From the NCBI GenBank assembly GCA_023388535.1, contig JAEWFZ010000041.1, positions 1 to 61,693 on the forward strand: a stretch of 61,693 bases of DNA, read 5' to 3'. The DNA comes from Bacillota bacterium (GTDB taxonomy: Bacteria > Bacillota_I > Bacilli_A > Erysipelotrichales > Erysipelotrichaceae). The translations under genes were made by a program, and so were the position numbers. Shown here in pieces: positions 32,815 through 41,534 of the stretch (the first letter of the stretch is position 1; each line of letters opens with the position of its first letter). The notes under the pieces are model-generated. The model was not told the DNA's origin, searched no databases, and was given only the letters and a program-made list of their open reading frames with translations.

Positions 32815-33357
32815 TTAAATCAAACTCATCAGTAAAAATTCTTTGATATTATTCAAAGTATGAATTTCATCAACAATAGTATTCTTAATAAAACGTACCA
32901 ATTTACGACGCTTATCGATGACATCGCAGCTCCAAGAAACTTCTTCATTTTTTACTACCACCAAAGGTTGCTCAAATTGTGCGTTAAGGTTTTGGATTTC
33001 AAGTCTTAAAGCGGTTTCTGATAAATATAAAATATCGGCTAATTCATATAGTGATATCGAAGGTTTAAAAAGTAAGGAAGAAACAATCTTAATACTCCTG
33101 GTATCTTTTTCTGCCGGTCTCAGTTCCGATGCTTCTATCAGTTTCTGAGCATCCGGTTCAAATTCATTATTAATAAAATAGCCTTTTCCACGACGAATAA
33201 TAACCAGTTCTTTTTCTTCTTGTTGATTTAGTTTCGAAATTTCCAAACGCAAAGTCCTTAAAGAAATCTTTAAGTAATTAGCTAGTTCTTGATTTTTTAC
33301 GCCCTGGGGGTTTTGTGCTAAATAGGTGATTAATTTTAGCTGGCGATTGGTTAACAT
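32815..33357 (-). CDS. LicR/MtlR-type PTS regulator, N-terminal part (frameshifted from 31484-32779)
   Basis: The 180-residue frame has two helix-turn-helix domains: NRQLKLITYLAQNPQG...LKISLRTLRLEI near 1-40, and a second around 87-115 with ISLYELADILYLSETALRL. The start of PRD1 follows. It then stops shortly after a run of five T on the coding strand (32838-32834). Beyond that run the matching protein continues in the -1 frame. ATG 33357 has a good AAGGA site. It could be a damaged gene, a sequencing slip or a programmed frameshift. Confidence 0.75.
   Translation of the reverse strand: MLTNRQLKLITYLAQNPQGVKNQELANYLKISLRTLRLEISKLNQQEEKELVIIRRGKGYFINNEFEPDAQKLIEASELRPAEKDTRSIKIVSSLLFKPSISLYELADILYLSETALRLEIQNLNAQFEQPLVVVKNEEVSWSCDVIDKRRKLVRFIKNTIVDEIHTLNNIKEFLLMSLI
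32834..32838 (-). other. Frameshift point in the PTS regulator gene
   Basis: The coding strand reads GAA TTT TTA CTG. One more T in the run would read GAA TTT TTT ACT GAT GAG and join the two frames into a single 624-residue protein. The heptamer A TTT TTA resembles but does not match the classical T TTT TTA slippery site. Confidence 0.6.
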
Positions 33358-33417
33358 TTATCCTTCCTTCAGATTATTATTCTATGATTAAAGTTCTTGG
33401 TTGGTTAAATATTGTTT

Positions 33418-33434
33418 TGCCACTTGAAGTGGCA
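33418..33434. other. Small perfect hairpin between the MFS and regulator genes
   Basis: TGCCACT and AGTGGCA are inverted repeats with a 3-base loop. The leftward T-tract is lacking, so termination after the MFS gene would be weak. It may be an operator or RNA hairpin in the regulator's leader. Confidence 0.4.
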
Positions 33435-33484
33435 TTTCTTTGTTTATATTTTAGACATTACCTATACAAAAAGCAAACTAGAAA

Positions 33485-34651
33485 CTAATCCAAACGATCC
33501 ATAGTCAGTAACAAAACAAAAGAAAATAAAACCGTAGTTAAAACGAAAGGATAAATAGGCCTTAATTCATAGAGAAAGCCGGCGCTTAAGGAACCGACCA
33601 CCGAACCCAACATCTTAACCGCATTAAAATAGCCCATAGAAAGACTGATCTCGGAAGCATCTTCGTAGAGCGCTGAAACGGTATTTTGCTGAATCGGTAA
33701 AACCATAGAATTAAACATAAAGTAGATAAAAGAGACGAAGATAAATAGCTGAGGCTTGACGACCCAAAGCACTAACATCGAAGAAACCACCAACAAAGCG
33801 TAAAGGATGCGATTAACCGTAGTTAGTTTAAATTTCTTTAAGAGTCGTAGTGTCAAGAAACTATTAATAAGCAAGGCTAATATACCAATCAAGGCTTTAA
33901 TATAGCCGTTTACTTTAGGTGGAAAATCAAAGACATCTTTGATGTAGTAGTTAAAACTGCTGTCAAAGATTGTCGCAGCAATCCAGACGATAAAAACAAT
34001 CCAGAAGAAACGAACCGCGGTTGGATTTAATATCTTTCTAGCTTTTGAGAAAATCCGAAATGGATTAAAGTCTTCGAAGCGAAGCGAGCTTTTTGTCAAG
34101 GTTTGTTTTTGATTTAACACGAAATAAAAGACGATACCAACCATTACCATCCACAACGTTTGGATGATAAAGACAAACAATAAGGAAACCTCTGCCAACA
34201 ACCCACCCAGCAAATAGCCTAACGAGGCTGAAACGGCCGTTAGGACCGAGGCGATCGTAATATTACTTAAGCGTTCGTGGCGGGAACTCACCGAGATTAA
34301 ATAGTTAATAGGTAAAATAGAAAAGCTACTAGCACTTATTCCAGCTAAAGCCCGCGCAAAAACAATAGCGATAACGGAAGTGGCCGTACCAAACAAGAAT
34401 TGCGCCAAGCCATAGATGACGGAACTTATCAAGAGTAGGGTAGATATTCGATATCTAGAAGAAAACGATCCCCAAGTTAAAGAAGTACTAAAATTAAAAA
34501 AAGCCATCGTTGCATAAGCTAATCCAAAAACATAATCTCCAAGGTTTAAGGATTTTAAAAATGCAGGCGTGGCGGGGTGGGCAATATTCAAACCCATATT
34601 CACTAGGATGAGGGTTAAATAAAATAAGAGTAGTTTTCTTTGTTTTTTCAT
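33485..34651 (-). CDS. Major facilitator superfamily transporter
   Basis: The 388-residue protein has twelve probable membrane segments and the MFS loop pattern after helix 2 (GSFSSRYRIS). It is probably a drug or metabolite efflux protein of the DHA type; the substrate is unknown. The -10 box TATAAT ends only 7 bases before ATG 34651 and no ribosome site is present, so its message may be leaderless. It lies upstream of the frameshifted regulator on the same strand, with no obvious functional link. Confidence 0.85.
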   Translation of the reverse strand: MKKQRKLLLFYLTLILVNMGLNIAHPATPAFLKSLNLGDYVFGLAYATMAFFNFSTSLTWGSFSSRYRISTLLLISSVIYGLAQFLFGTATSVIAIVFARALAGISASSFSILPINYLISVSSRHERLSNITIASVLTAVSASLGYLLGGLLAEVSLLFVFIIQTLWMVMVGIVFYFVLNQKQTLTKSSLRFEDFNPFRIFSKARKILNPTAVRFFWIVFIVWIAATIFDSSFNYYIKDVFDFPPKVNGYIKALIGILALLINSFLTLRLLKKFKLTTVNRILYALLVVSSMLVLWVVKPQLFIFVSFIYFMFNSMVLPIQQNTVSALYEDASEISLSMGYFNAVKMLGSVVGSLSAGFLYELRPIYPFVLTTVLFSFVLLLTMDRLD

Positions 34652-34658
34652 AAGGTCT

Positions 34659-34686
34659 ATTATAACAAAGAAGACTAAAGCAACAA
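34659..34686 (-). promoter_or_regulatory. Promoter of the MFS gene, abutting the start codon
   Basis: On the minus strand TATAAT (34664-34659) has TG one base upstream (extended -10), and TTGTTG lies 16 bases further upstream. Only seven bases separate the -10 from ATG 34651, which predicts transcription start at or next to the start codon. Confidence 0.55.
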
Positions 34687-34702
34687 CCTAAACAACTAAC
34701 AA

Positions 34703-36166
34703 TTAACGACTCGAGTAAACCGAGAAATAAAGACGATGAGGTTGTAAGGAGGCACCTCGAATTTTAAACAATTCCTTGACCGTAACAAATCGATATCCTT
34801 GCTTGTATAAATCCGGTAATAGCGATTCAATAGCTGAGGCCGTACTTGGATAAAGGTCATGGAATAGTACGATGGAGCCATCGCTTATATTATTTTTAAC
34901 CTTAGCGATAATTTTACTAGCATTCCTGCTCTTCCAATCAAGTGAATCTACATTCCAATTAATTAATGGAAGATTGGTACTATTTAAAACGGTTTTATTT
35001 ACCGCACCATACGTTGGCCGGATGATTTCAGGATACTTTCCAATAACCTGATAAACGACTTGATTAGTTTTATTAATTTGGTCTTGTATTTGTTTCGGAG
35101 ATAGCTTAGTTAGATTTGGATGATTGTAACTATGATTAGCAATTTGATGACCTTTAGCGTCTAAACTTTTAAGCACATCAGCATTACTTAATACTCTGTT
35201 GCCGACGACAAAGAAGGTAGCCCGGCCATTTACTTTTTCAAAAGCTCGCATCAAACGTTGATCGACTGGACCATAAGGACCATCATCAAAGGTAAAAGCT
35301 ACATACTTAATCTTAGGATTTACGGGTTTATTATCAACCGGTGGTTTCGGTTTATTACTGACAACTTTTGTACCAACCGAAATAACTTGATGAATTGGTT
35401 CTTTAGTTACTTTACTAGATAATACGATCCGCTCGGTTTCTTTGCCATCAGTATAGGTAACCTTATAGGTAATCGTACGCGTTCCATTAACACCTTTGGT
35501 GGTTACTACTTCTTTACCTTTATCCAGCGTGCTATCTTCTTTACGAACCGTTTTAAAATTCACCGGTTCCGTCTTGGTTTCATTTTCAACTTTGATGACT
35601 GGAACCTTTTCAACGGTTACTAGAATCGTGTGTTTAGTTTGATTGCCGTTGTTATCGGTGGCGATAACGACTACTTTTTGTTCTCCGATGCTATTTTCAT
35701 CAAAGCTATCTTTTTCATAGCTTATTTTAAGATCACCATCAACTGGATCACTAGCTTGAAAGGCCGTTAAATCCAAAGCTTGACCCGCTTTGACATTCAT
35801 CGTATCGACCGTTTTAGTGAAAACAGGATTTTGTGTATCTTCGATGGTTATCGTTAATGTTTTTTCGAATACTTCTTGGTTGACGGTAAACCGATAAATA
35901 ACATCTTGTTTACCTAGTTTTTTGGTATCTATTTCAGACACGTCTAAAGCATCCCATTCTCCTGATTTTACCCAAGCTTTGGGGTCATGGTCTTGACTAC
36001 CATACTCTAGGATGATGGGATTTGTTTCAAATACAAATTCTGGATTTTTTGTTGAAGGCGTTTCTACGTTTGACGTCTCGACAGTGGGGGTTTCGTTGGT
36101 CTTTAGCGGCTGACCACAAGCGGTTAAGAACAAGATAATTAATAACCATAGTAAGTTTTTTTTCAT
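34703..36166 (-). CDS. Polysaccharide deacetylase lipoprotein with Ig-like and G5 domains
   Basis: This 487-residue exported protein starts with a lipoprotein signal peptide (LFLTAC, lipidated Cys17) and a threonine-rich linker. An Ig-like or cadherin-like region follows (about 45-190, GDLKISYEKD), then a G5 domain (about 195-275, with KGVNGTRTITYKVTYTDG). The C-terminal NodB deacetylase domain has FTFDDGPYG (metal Asp), HSYNH (metal His pair), RPTYG and LFHDLYPST. NodB enzymes remove N-acetyl groups from peptidoglycan or related glycans; G5 domains bind N-acetylglucosamine polymers. It acts on the outer cell surface, perhaps giving lysozyme resistance. Confidence 0.9.
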   Translation of the reverse strand: MKKNLLWLLIILFLTACGQPLKTNETPTVETSNVETPSTKNPEFVFETNPIILEYGSQDHDPKAWVKSGEWDALDVSEIDTKKLGKQDVIYRFTVNQEVFEKTLTITIEDTQNPVFTKTVDTMNVKAGQALDLTAFQASDPVDGDLKISYEKDSFDENSIGEQKVVVIATDNNGNQTKHTILVTVEKVPVIKVENETKTEPVNFKTVRKEDSTLDKGKEVVTTKGVNGTRTITYKVTYTDGKETERIVLSSKVTKEPIHQVISVGTKVVSNKPKPPVDNKPVNPKIKYVAFTFDDGPYGPVDQRLMRAFEKVNGRATFFVVGNRVLSNADVLKSLDAKGHQIANHSYNHPNLTKLSPKQIQDQINKTNQVVYQVIGKYPEIIRPTYGAVNKTVLNSTNLPLINWNVDSLDWKSRNASKIIAKVKNNISDGSIVLFHDLYPSTASAIESLLPDLYKQGYRFVTVKELFKIRGASLQPHRLYFSVYSSR

Positions 36167-36193
36167 AGTTGAATACCTTCTTTGATTAGTGTA

Positions 36194-36222
36194 ATTATAA
36201 CTTTAGAGATATTTATTGTCAA
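36194..36222 (-). promoter_or_regulatory. Consensus promoter of the deacetylase lipoprotein gene
   Basis: On the minus strand TTGACA (36222-36217) and TATAAT (36199-36194) are separated by exactly 17 bases, 28 bases before ATG 36166. Confidence 0.8.
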
Positions 36223-36255
36223 TTAAATAACTTTAAGGTGAAGAGCAAAGTTTAG

Positions 36256-37881
36256 CTAACTGATTTCTACTATTTCTTGATTATTGACGAGATAAATATG
36301 GTCATAGAGATGCTTAGTATCGGAGAAAATAACATGGCTGACATTAATCACTAAAACATCCTCTAAATCTAAGATGGTTCGTTCGATTTGTCTGGCCATA
36401 TGATCATCAAGACTAGCAAAAGCCTCATCTAAGAAGATCGCTTTAGATTTTGAAATCAAACCTCGAGCAATCGCTATTCTAGCTTTTTGACCACCTGAAA
36501 CATTCTTTCCATCATCAACAATAATGTGATCTAACCCATCTTCTAAACTATTTACATACTCTTTCAACCCCGCATCGCGGATGGCTTTATCAATTTCAGC
36601 TTGACTATAGTTTTTAAATAAGGTGATATTGTTTTTCAGGGATTCTTCAAAGAGGAAGATTTTTTGTTCGATATTAGCAATATGTTGGAAATAAGACAAT
36701 TTCTTAATATCTTTTAAATCCATCCCGTCGATAGTAATAACACCTGAATCTGGGTTAAAATATTTTCTCAATAAACGTAATAAAGTGCTCTTTCCGCGTC
36801 CGCTTGGTCCTACGATTAAATACTTTTTACCCATCTCAAAATCAATCGAAATCTCATCGAATACAACCGTATGTTCATCGTAAGCAAACGAGACATCCTT
36901 GAAGGCAATCTTTTCTTTAATGTCTTTTAGGTCGATAGTTTCTTGATAGGGATGCTTGTTGGTCAGATTTTGATCCATTTTTTCGACAACTTTCTTAACC
37001 GAATTTATTTGAGGAAAATACTGGCTCATCGACATTAGCGGCCACATAATTCGATTCATATTATTGATTAGTAAGATGGCTGTACCGACTAAGAAACCTT
37101 TATCGCGAGAATAATTCATCAACCATAATAAGCCAAAGAAGAAAGCGGAATTCATCATGACCCCATTTAAAGCATCAATTAAAGTAGACTTACGATCAAT
37201 TTCATAGTTTTTTTGTTGAACCAAAGACGAGTGTTGATTAAAAGATTCTGTAATCTTAGTTTCTAAATTATTATTCTTAATAATCGAAAAAGCCGAGAGG
37301 ACTTCTTTAATATAATTGGTATAGCTTTGAAGCAAACCTGATTTTTGAGATTCTGGTTTTTGTAATGGTTTTCCCATGATGGTCGAAAAAGTGACGATAA
37401 AGATAATTACCACCAACATCGCTAACAACAATCGATAGTCTATCGAGATAATGACTACAATTCCAGCAATCAAGAGAATAAAGTTATAAAATATTTCCTG
37501 GATCGGATTAAAAAACTTGGTCTCAATGGTATTCATGTCATTGGTTAAATTGGAAAGATAGAGTGCGTTACTTTCTTCTTGGAACTCGTCGATATTTTTG
37601 TTAAATAAAGTCTCAATATATTTAATCTTTAGACTCATATTAAATTTCTTAGACCAACGCGCTAGGCTATAAACAGAAAGCCCACGAGCCGGGATATCTA
37701 ATACGGTAAAAATAGCTAAAGGGATTAAACTCGATTTGATCATCTCTAAATTACCGAGTAAGGCATAATCAATGATTTGCGTGGAACGGTACATAGCTAA
37801 GGTAGAGAAGGTAATCGAAAGAATTGAAAAGAAAATATAAGGCAAGCTATATATTAAAGAACGATACATCGTTTTCTTCAT
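36256..37881 (-). CDS. ABC exporter subunit B (fused permease and ATPase)
   Basis: The 541-residue half-transporter has an N-terminal six-helix transmembrane domain (about 1-300) and an ATPase domain with Walker A GPSGRGKST, signature VSGGQKARIAIARG, Walker B AIFLDEAFASLD and the switch histidine in VINVSHV. It begins directly after the stop of its partner at 37883, so the two form a heterodimer. Exporters of this type move peptides, lipids or drugs; none of the neighbours names the cargo. Confidence 0.9.
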   Translation of the reverse strand: MKKTMYRSLIYSLPYIFFSILSITFSTLAMYRSTQIIDYALLGNLEMIKSSLIPLAIFTVLDIPARGLSVYSLARWSKKFNMSLKIKYIETLFNKNIDEFQEESNALYLSNLTNDMNTIETKFFNPIQEIFYNFILLIAGIVVIISIDYRLLLAMLVVIIFIVTFSTIMGKPLQKPESQKSGLLQSYTNYIKEVLSAFSIIKNNNLETKITESFNQHSSLVQQKNYEIDRKSTLIDALNGVMMNSAFFFGLLWLMNYSRDKGFLVGTAILLINNMNRIMWPLMSMSQYFPQINSVKKVVEKMDQNLTNKHPYQETIDLKDIKEKIAFKDVSFAYDEHTVVFDEISIDFEMGKKYLIVGPSGRGKSTLLRLLRKYFNPDSGVITIDGMDLKDIKKLSYFQHIANIEQKIFLFEESLKNNITLFKNYSQAEIDKAIRDAGLKEYVNSLEDGLDHIIVDDGKNVSGGQKARIAIARGLISKSKAIFLDEAFASLDDHMARQIERTILDLEDVLVINVSHVIFSDTKHLYDHIYLVNNQEIVEIS

Positions 37882-37882
37882 C

Positions 37883-39538
37883 TTATTGATCTCCTTCTTC
37901 TAATTGGAAATATTCTTGTGGAGTGGTTTGTTTAATTCTTTGGTTGACGATTTGTAAAACGCCATCGTATTGATCAGTAATGTTCTCATAGTAACGATGG
38001 GAGATAGCGACGATGGTTTTATCAAGATTTAAGATGGTTTGTTCAATATTAGCGCCTAATTCAGCATCTAAACTGGAAGTCGCTTCGTCGATAAAAAGAA
38101 TTGAAGAATTTTTGACCAAAGCTCGAGCAATTGAAATACGTTGACGTTGCCCTCCGGAAATATTCTTTCCGTTTTCTTCAAGAATGGTATCTAAACCTTC
38201 TGGTAGTTGCTGGATAAAATCAGCTAACCCAGCTTGTAAAACGGCGGCCTCTAACTGTTCTTCAGGCACGTCTTGAAAGAGGGTTATATTGTTGCGAATA
38301 CTGTCATTAAAAAGAAAGACATTTTGATAGACAAAAGCAATCTGACGATTTAATTCTTGAGTATTGATGTCATTAAGGTTTTGTTGGTCGTACATGATTT
38401 TACCCTGGTCGGGTTTATAAACTTTGGAAAAAAGTTGCAAGAGCGTCGTTTTACCCGTTCCCGATGGACCTTTTAATAGATAGCGTTTACCTTTTTCAAT
38501 GACCATATTCACATCTTTTAAGATCGGTTTACTTGGGTCATATCCAAAACTGACGTTTGAGAAACGTATTTCATCCTCAAATTTGAAAGGAAGATGTCCA
38601 GGATCAATAGTTGTGCTGGCTTCAGGTAGGCAAATCTTATCGTAAATTTTTACGCTGGCTTTGAAGCGATTGATGATTTGGAAGAGATACACTAAATGCC
38701 AAATAATCATGCCATGAAATTGAATGATTAAGGTAGCCGTAGTAACCGACATGTTATAGTTCAAAATATAAAAAGCGACTAAAACCATGGCTAGGGTATT
38801 GAATACAGTCGCTATGGTTTCGTGTATTCTACTTTGGAAGAAAGTAATTAAGGTAAAAGCTTTCTTTTTATCTTCGACGGCTTCGACTCGTTGAATAAAC
38901 TTCTTTTGAAAGAGCGTCTCAACATGATTTAACTTTAGAATTTCTAAACCAGAGATTGTATTGGAAGCATCGACCGAATAACGTTCATTTAAAGCCGAAG
39001 TTTCTTTCCGTAAATTTATAATTTTCTCTTCAAATAGTTTGGTGACTAAAACCATTAACCCCATCCCTAATAAAGTTATCAAAGCGACAGGAATATCAAC
39101 CAAAAACAAGTAAATAAAAACCACTAAGAAAACGCCAATATTGACAATAATATTCAATAAGGAAAGAAAGAAGTCTTGTTCAAAGAGGTTGATATCATTA
39201 ACTAGATTAGATATATACACATCTCTACTTTTACGAGCAAAGTTTTGATAATCTTGATCTAAGATTTTCTTAAAAGCGAGTTTTCGGACATCCAGTAAGA
39301 TATCACGCATATAACCAATTCTTAAAAAACGGGAAACGATTTGAGATAATGGGCCAATCACCACAACTACAATTCCTAAAAGAGTGAGTTGTTCGATATT
39401 AACTTCTTTGTTTATATAACCGATTAAGGCCGCAAAACTTATCGAGAAGACAATATTATTAAAAATTGGTATCAAACTACCAATAGCGTATTTAACGAAA
39501 CCAGCTTTTCTTTTTTGTAGGAGTTCTTTGAGTTTCAT
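37883..39538 (-). CDS. ABC exporter subunit A (fused permease and ATPase)
   Basis: This 551-residue partner has six membrane helices (about 1-300) and an ATPase with Walker A GPSGTGKTT, the Q-loop YQNVFLFND, signature ISGGQRQRISIARA, Walker B ILFIDEATSSLD and histidine AISHRYY. Both subunits keep all catalytic motifs, so neither site is obviously degenerate. A possible extended -10 (TGTTAAAAT, minus strand) lies just before ATG 39538. Confidence 0.9.
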   Translation of the reverse strand: MKLKELLQKRKAGFVKYAIGSLIPIFNNIVFSISFAALIGYINKEVNIEQLTLLGIVVVVIGPLSQIVSRFLRIGYMRDILLDVRKLAFKKILDQDYQNFARKSRDVYISNLVNDINLFEQDFFLSLLNIIVNIGVFLVVFIYLFLVDIPVALITLLGMGLMVLVTKLFEEKIINLRKETSALNERYSVDASNTISGLEILKLNHVETLFQKKFIQRVEAVEDKKKAFTLITFFQSRIHETIATVFNTLAMVLVAFYILNYNMSVTTATLIIQFHGMIIWHLVYLFQIINRFKASVKIYDKICLPEASTTIDPGHLPFKFEDEIRFSNVSFGYDPSKPILKDVNMVIEKGKRYLLKGPSGTGKTTLLQLFSKVYKPDQGKIMYDQQNLNDINTQELNRQIAFVYQNVFLFNDSIRNNITLFQDVPEEQLEAAVLQAGLADFIQQLPEGLDTILEENGKNISGGQRQRISIARALVKNSSILFIDEATSSLDAELGANIEQTILNLDKTIVAISHRYYENITDQYDGVLQIVNQRIKQTTPQEYFQLEEGDQ

Positions 39539-39575
39539 ATGTGCTTTATTTTAACATAGTTAGAGATAACTGTAT

Positions 39576-39602
39576 TAAAAAAGCGATTCATGATAATCGC
39601 TT
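39576..39602 (-). terminator. Rho-independent terminator of the PHP gene
   Basis: AAGCGATT and AATCGCTT (39581-39588 with 39595-39602) form an 8-bp stem. The T-run reads leftward from 39580. The stem overlaps the stop codon of the PHP gene and precedes the ABC operon promoter. Confidence 0.8.
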
Positions 39603-40485
39603 AGTCTAGTTGTTTTAAAAAGGTTTCGATTAACTCTTCTTCGTTCTCTACCTCAACGCCACCTAGTTTAATCGCTGGCTTGTTCTTTCCGTGGAAATCA
39701 CTTCCAACGGTTACAAAGACTTCTAATTCTTTAGCTAAGTCTAGATAGAATTGAGTCATTTCCTTGGTATGATAACTGGAATAGGCTTCGATACCTTTCA
39801 AGCCATAACTCATGATATCCAAGGCCATGGCTCGATCCATTTGGATATTATTTCCGGGATGAGCAAAGACGGGAATCCCGCCAGCATCGACAATTAGTTT
39901 AATCGCTTCCGTTAAGCTAATATAATCCGAAGGCACATACCCTGGTTTTCCATAGGAGCAAAGATCCCAATAAAAGTTAACATAGGGATTATCACCGCGT
40001 GGTTGGCCCGGACGCAATGGTTTGAGCAGTGGGTTGTCGTCATTACGTGGATCGGCTAGCGCTACTTCAGCAATCATTTCAGCGACCACAATACCTTCAG
40101 AACTTAACTGATATACTTTATCTCGATCAAAATGAATACCCATAGCAGCTACTTTTTCAATTAGGATTTCGGAATTGTTTAAGTCCATTTGCCGAACCGC
40201 TTCATCGTTGGCCATAATCGCTTCATCGTAAGGATCGATTCCGTAGCCTAAGATATGTAAGGTGCGATCATGATATTTTGCGTCAAGTTCTATCGCTGGG
40301 ATTAGCTTAATATCAAGTGAGGTTGCGACGGGCAGGGCCAGTGGATAAGCGCGCGTTGAATTATGATCGGCAATAGCGACCATCTTAAGCCCAGCTTGAT
40401 AAACTAGATGCATCAGATGCTCTGGTGTAAAATCTCCATCGCTACTGATGTTGGTATGCATATGTAAATCGATGACTTTACTCAT
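39601..40485 (-). CDS. PHP-domain phosphoesterase (RNase AM/YciV-like)
   Basis: The 294-residue enzyme has the PHP metal motifs: DLHMHTNISSDG, AIADHNS, PVFAHPGN and GSDFHG. The group includes 3',5'-nucleoside bisphosphate phosphatases and the 5' exonuclease RNase AM of E. coli. It probably hydrolyses nucleotide phosphoesters in the cytosol. The extended -10 TGATACAAT lies about 27 bases upstream of the start on the minus strand. It is monocistronic. Confidence 0.85.
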   Translation of the reverse strand: MSKVIDLHMHTNISSDGDFTPEHLMHLVYQAGLKMVAIADHNSTRAYPLALPVATSLDIKLIPAIELDAKYHDRTLHILGYGIDPYDEAIMANDEAVRQMDLNNSEILIEKVAAMGIHFDRDKVYQLSSEGIVVAEMIAEVALADPRNDDNPLLKPLRPGQPRGDNPYVNFYWDLCSYGKPGYVPSDYISLTEAIKLIVDAGGIPVFAHPGNNIQMDRAMALDIMSYGLKGIEAYSSYHTKEMTQFYLDLAKELEVFVTVGSDFHGKNKPAIKLGGVEVENEEELIETFLKQLD

Positions 40486-40596
40486 TATCTATTCTCCTTG
40501 GTTTCATTGTATCAAACAAACTGATTTCAGATAAGTCTGATGATTATTGGCATCAATTTCACTCAAAGGTATAAGGCTATTAAAATAAGTTAATTA

Positions 40597-40605
40597 TGAT
40601 ATAAT
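40597..40605 (+). promoter_or_regulatory. Extended -10 promoter of the HAD gene
   Basis: TGATATAAT (TG at 40597-40598, TATAAT at 40600-40605) lies 27 bases before the GTG start at 40632. No clear -35 is seen, as is common for extended -10 promoters. Confidence 0.55.
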
Positions 40606-40631
40606 AGCTGCGATTTAAGTGAGGTTTAAAG

Positions 40632-41435
40632 GTGGATATAAAATTAGCGTTATTTGATGTCGATGGGACTTTAGTTACCCATGTGACCCATATCTTATTA
40701 GATTCAACCGTTGATGCGATACATCAATTACAACAACAAGGTATTAAGGTTGCGATTGCCAGTGGCAGAACCGAATATGCTTTGGATAAAGAGGTATTAG
40801 AAAAGGTTAAGTTCGATTATTTGATTAGTTCTAATGGAGCTAGTGTATTTGATGTAGAAAAACAGGAATACTTGTATTTGCACGACTATCCGATTGAGTT
40901 AGTTGAAGATTTAATGGATAAAGTGGCTGCGGTCAAGGGCGGTCTAATTTTTCAATATAATCATGCGGGTTATTGTTATTTGGATAATGAAGGGTTTGGT
41001 AAAGGGTTTAGACATTACCTTGACCTTAACGAAGAGGAAGTAATTGATTATACGAAACGACAAGACAAGCATCAACAAGAATTGCCAAACCATATTTTGG
41101 CTCGCATCCCAGACGATGTCTTTGAGGAATTTATTAAGCAATTTCCACAACTGAACTTTGTTCGTTTTTTGCCCGAATATTATGACGTCAACGCTAAATT
41201 TATTAATAAGGCCTTTGGCTTGAATAAGATTTTAACAGAATTAAACTTCAATCCAGAGCAGGTGATCGCGTTTGGCGACGGTCAAAACGATATCGAAATG
41301 TTGTCTGAGGTAGGCGTTAGCGTCGCTATGGGTAATGGCGATAGTAATATTAAAGCGATGGCCGATTATGTGACTACGGACACCGATAAGGACGGTATTC
41401 GCAACGCCTTATTGCATTATGATTTGATTAAGTAG
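40632..41435 (+). CDS. HAD-superfamily Cof-type sugar phosphatase, paralogue of 12250
   Basis: The 267-residue phosphatase has the nucleophile motif LFDVDGTLV, ASGRTEYAL, and FGDGQNDIEM at the C-terminus with a C2 cap between. It is closely related to the protein at 12250 (shared MDIKL, HILLDST, VKFDY and FINKAFG/TNKATG positions). It starts with GTG; GAGGTTTAAAG gives the ribosome site. It is monocistronic, unlike its paralogue, which lies in the aldolase operon. Confidence 0.88.
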   Translation: MDIKLALFDVDGTLVTHVTHILLDSTVDAIHQLQQQGIKVAIASGRTEYALDKEVLEKVKFDYLISSNGASVFDVEKQEYLYLHDYPIELVEDLMDKVAAVKGGLIFQYNHAGYCYLDNEGFGKGFRHYLDLNEEEVIDYTKRQDKHQQELPNHILARIPDDVFEEFIKQFPQLNFVRFLPEYYDVNAKFINKAFGLNKILTELNFNPEQVIAFGDGQNDIEMLSEVGVSVAMGNGDSNIKAMADYVTTDTDKDGIRNALLHYDLIK

Positions 41436-41457
41436 CTTGGATCAAGCTACTTTTTAT
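41430..41457 (+). terminator. Rho-independent terminator of the HAD gene
   Basis: AAGTAGCTT and AAGCTACTT (41430-41438 with 41444-41452) pair over 9 bp with a 5-base loop, followed by a T-run. Confidence 0.85.
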
Positions 41458-41473
41458 TTACCCCAGAAACGGG

Positions 41474-41497
41474 AAAAGAGCTCTTTCGAGCTCTTTT
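41474..41497. terminator. Perfect hairpin, likely terminator of the leftward aga-like operon
   Basis: AAAAGAGCTC and GAGCTCTTTT (41474-41483 with 41488-41497) form a perfect 10-bp stem with a TTTC loop. It lies 38 bases past the EIID stop on the minus strand. T-tracts are short both ways. Confidence 0.6.
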
Positions 41498-41534
41498 GGT
41501 TTAACATTACCTATTTAACATAAACGGATTAATC

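Noticed and set aside
41474..41497. A restriction or IS target palindrome (AGAGCTCT cores)
   Set aside because: Its position just after the EIID stop and its T/A ends fit a terminator better, and no repeat copies exist elsewhere in the window that I noticed.
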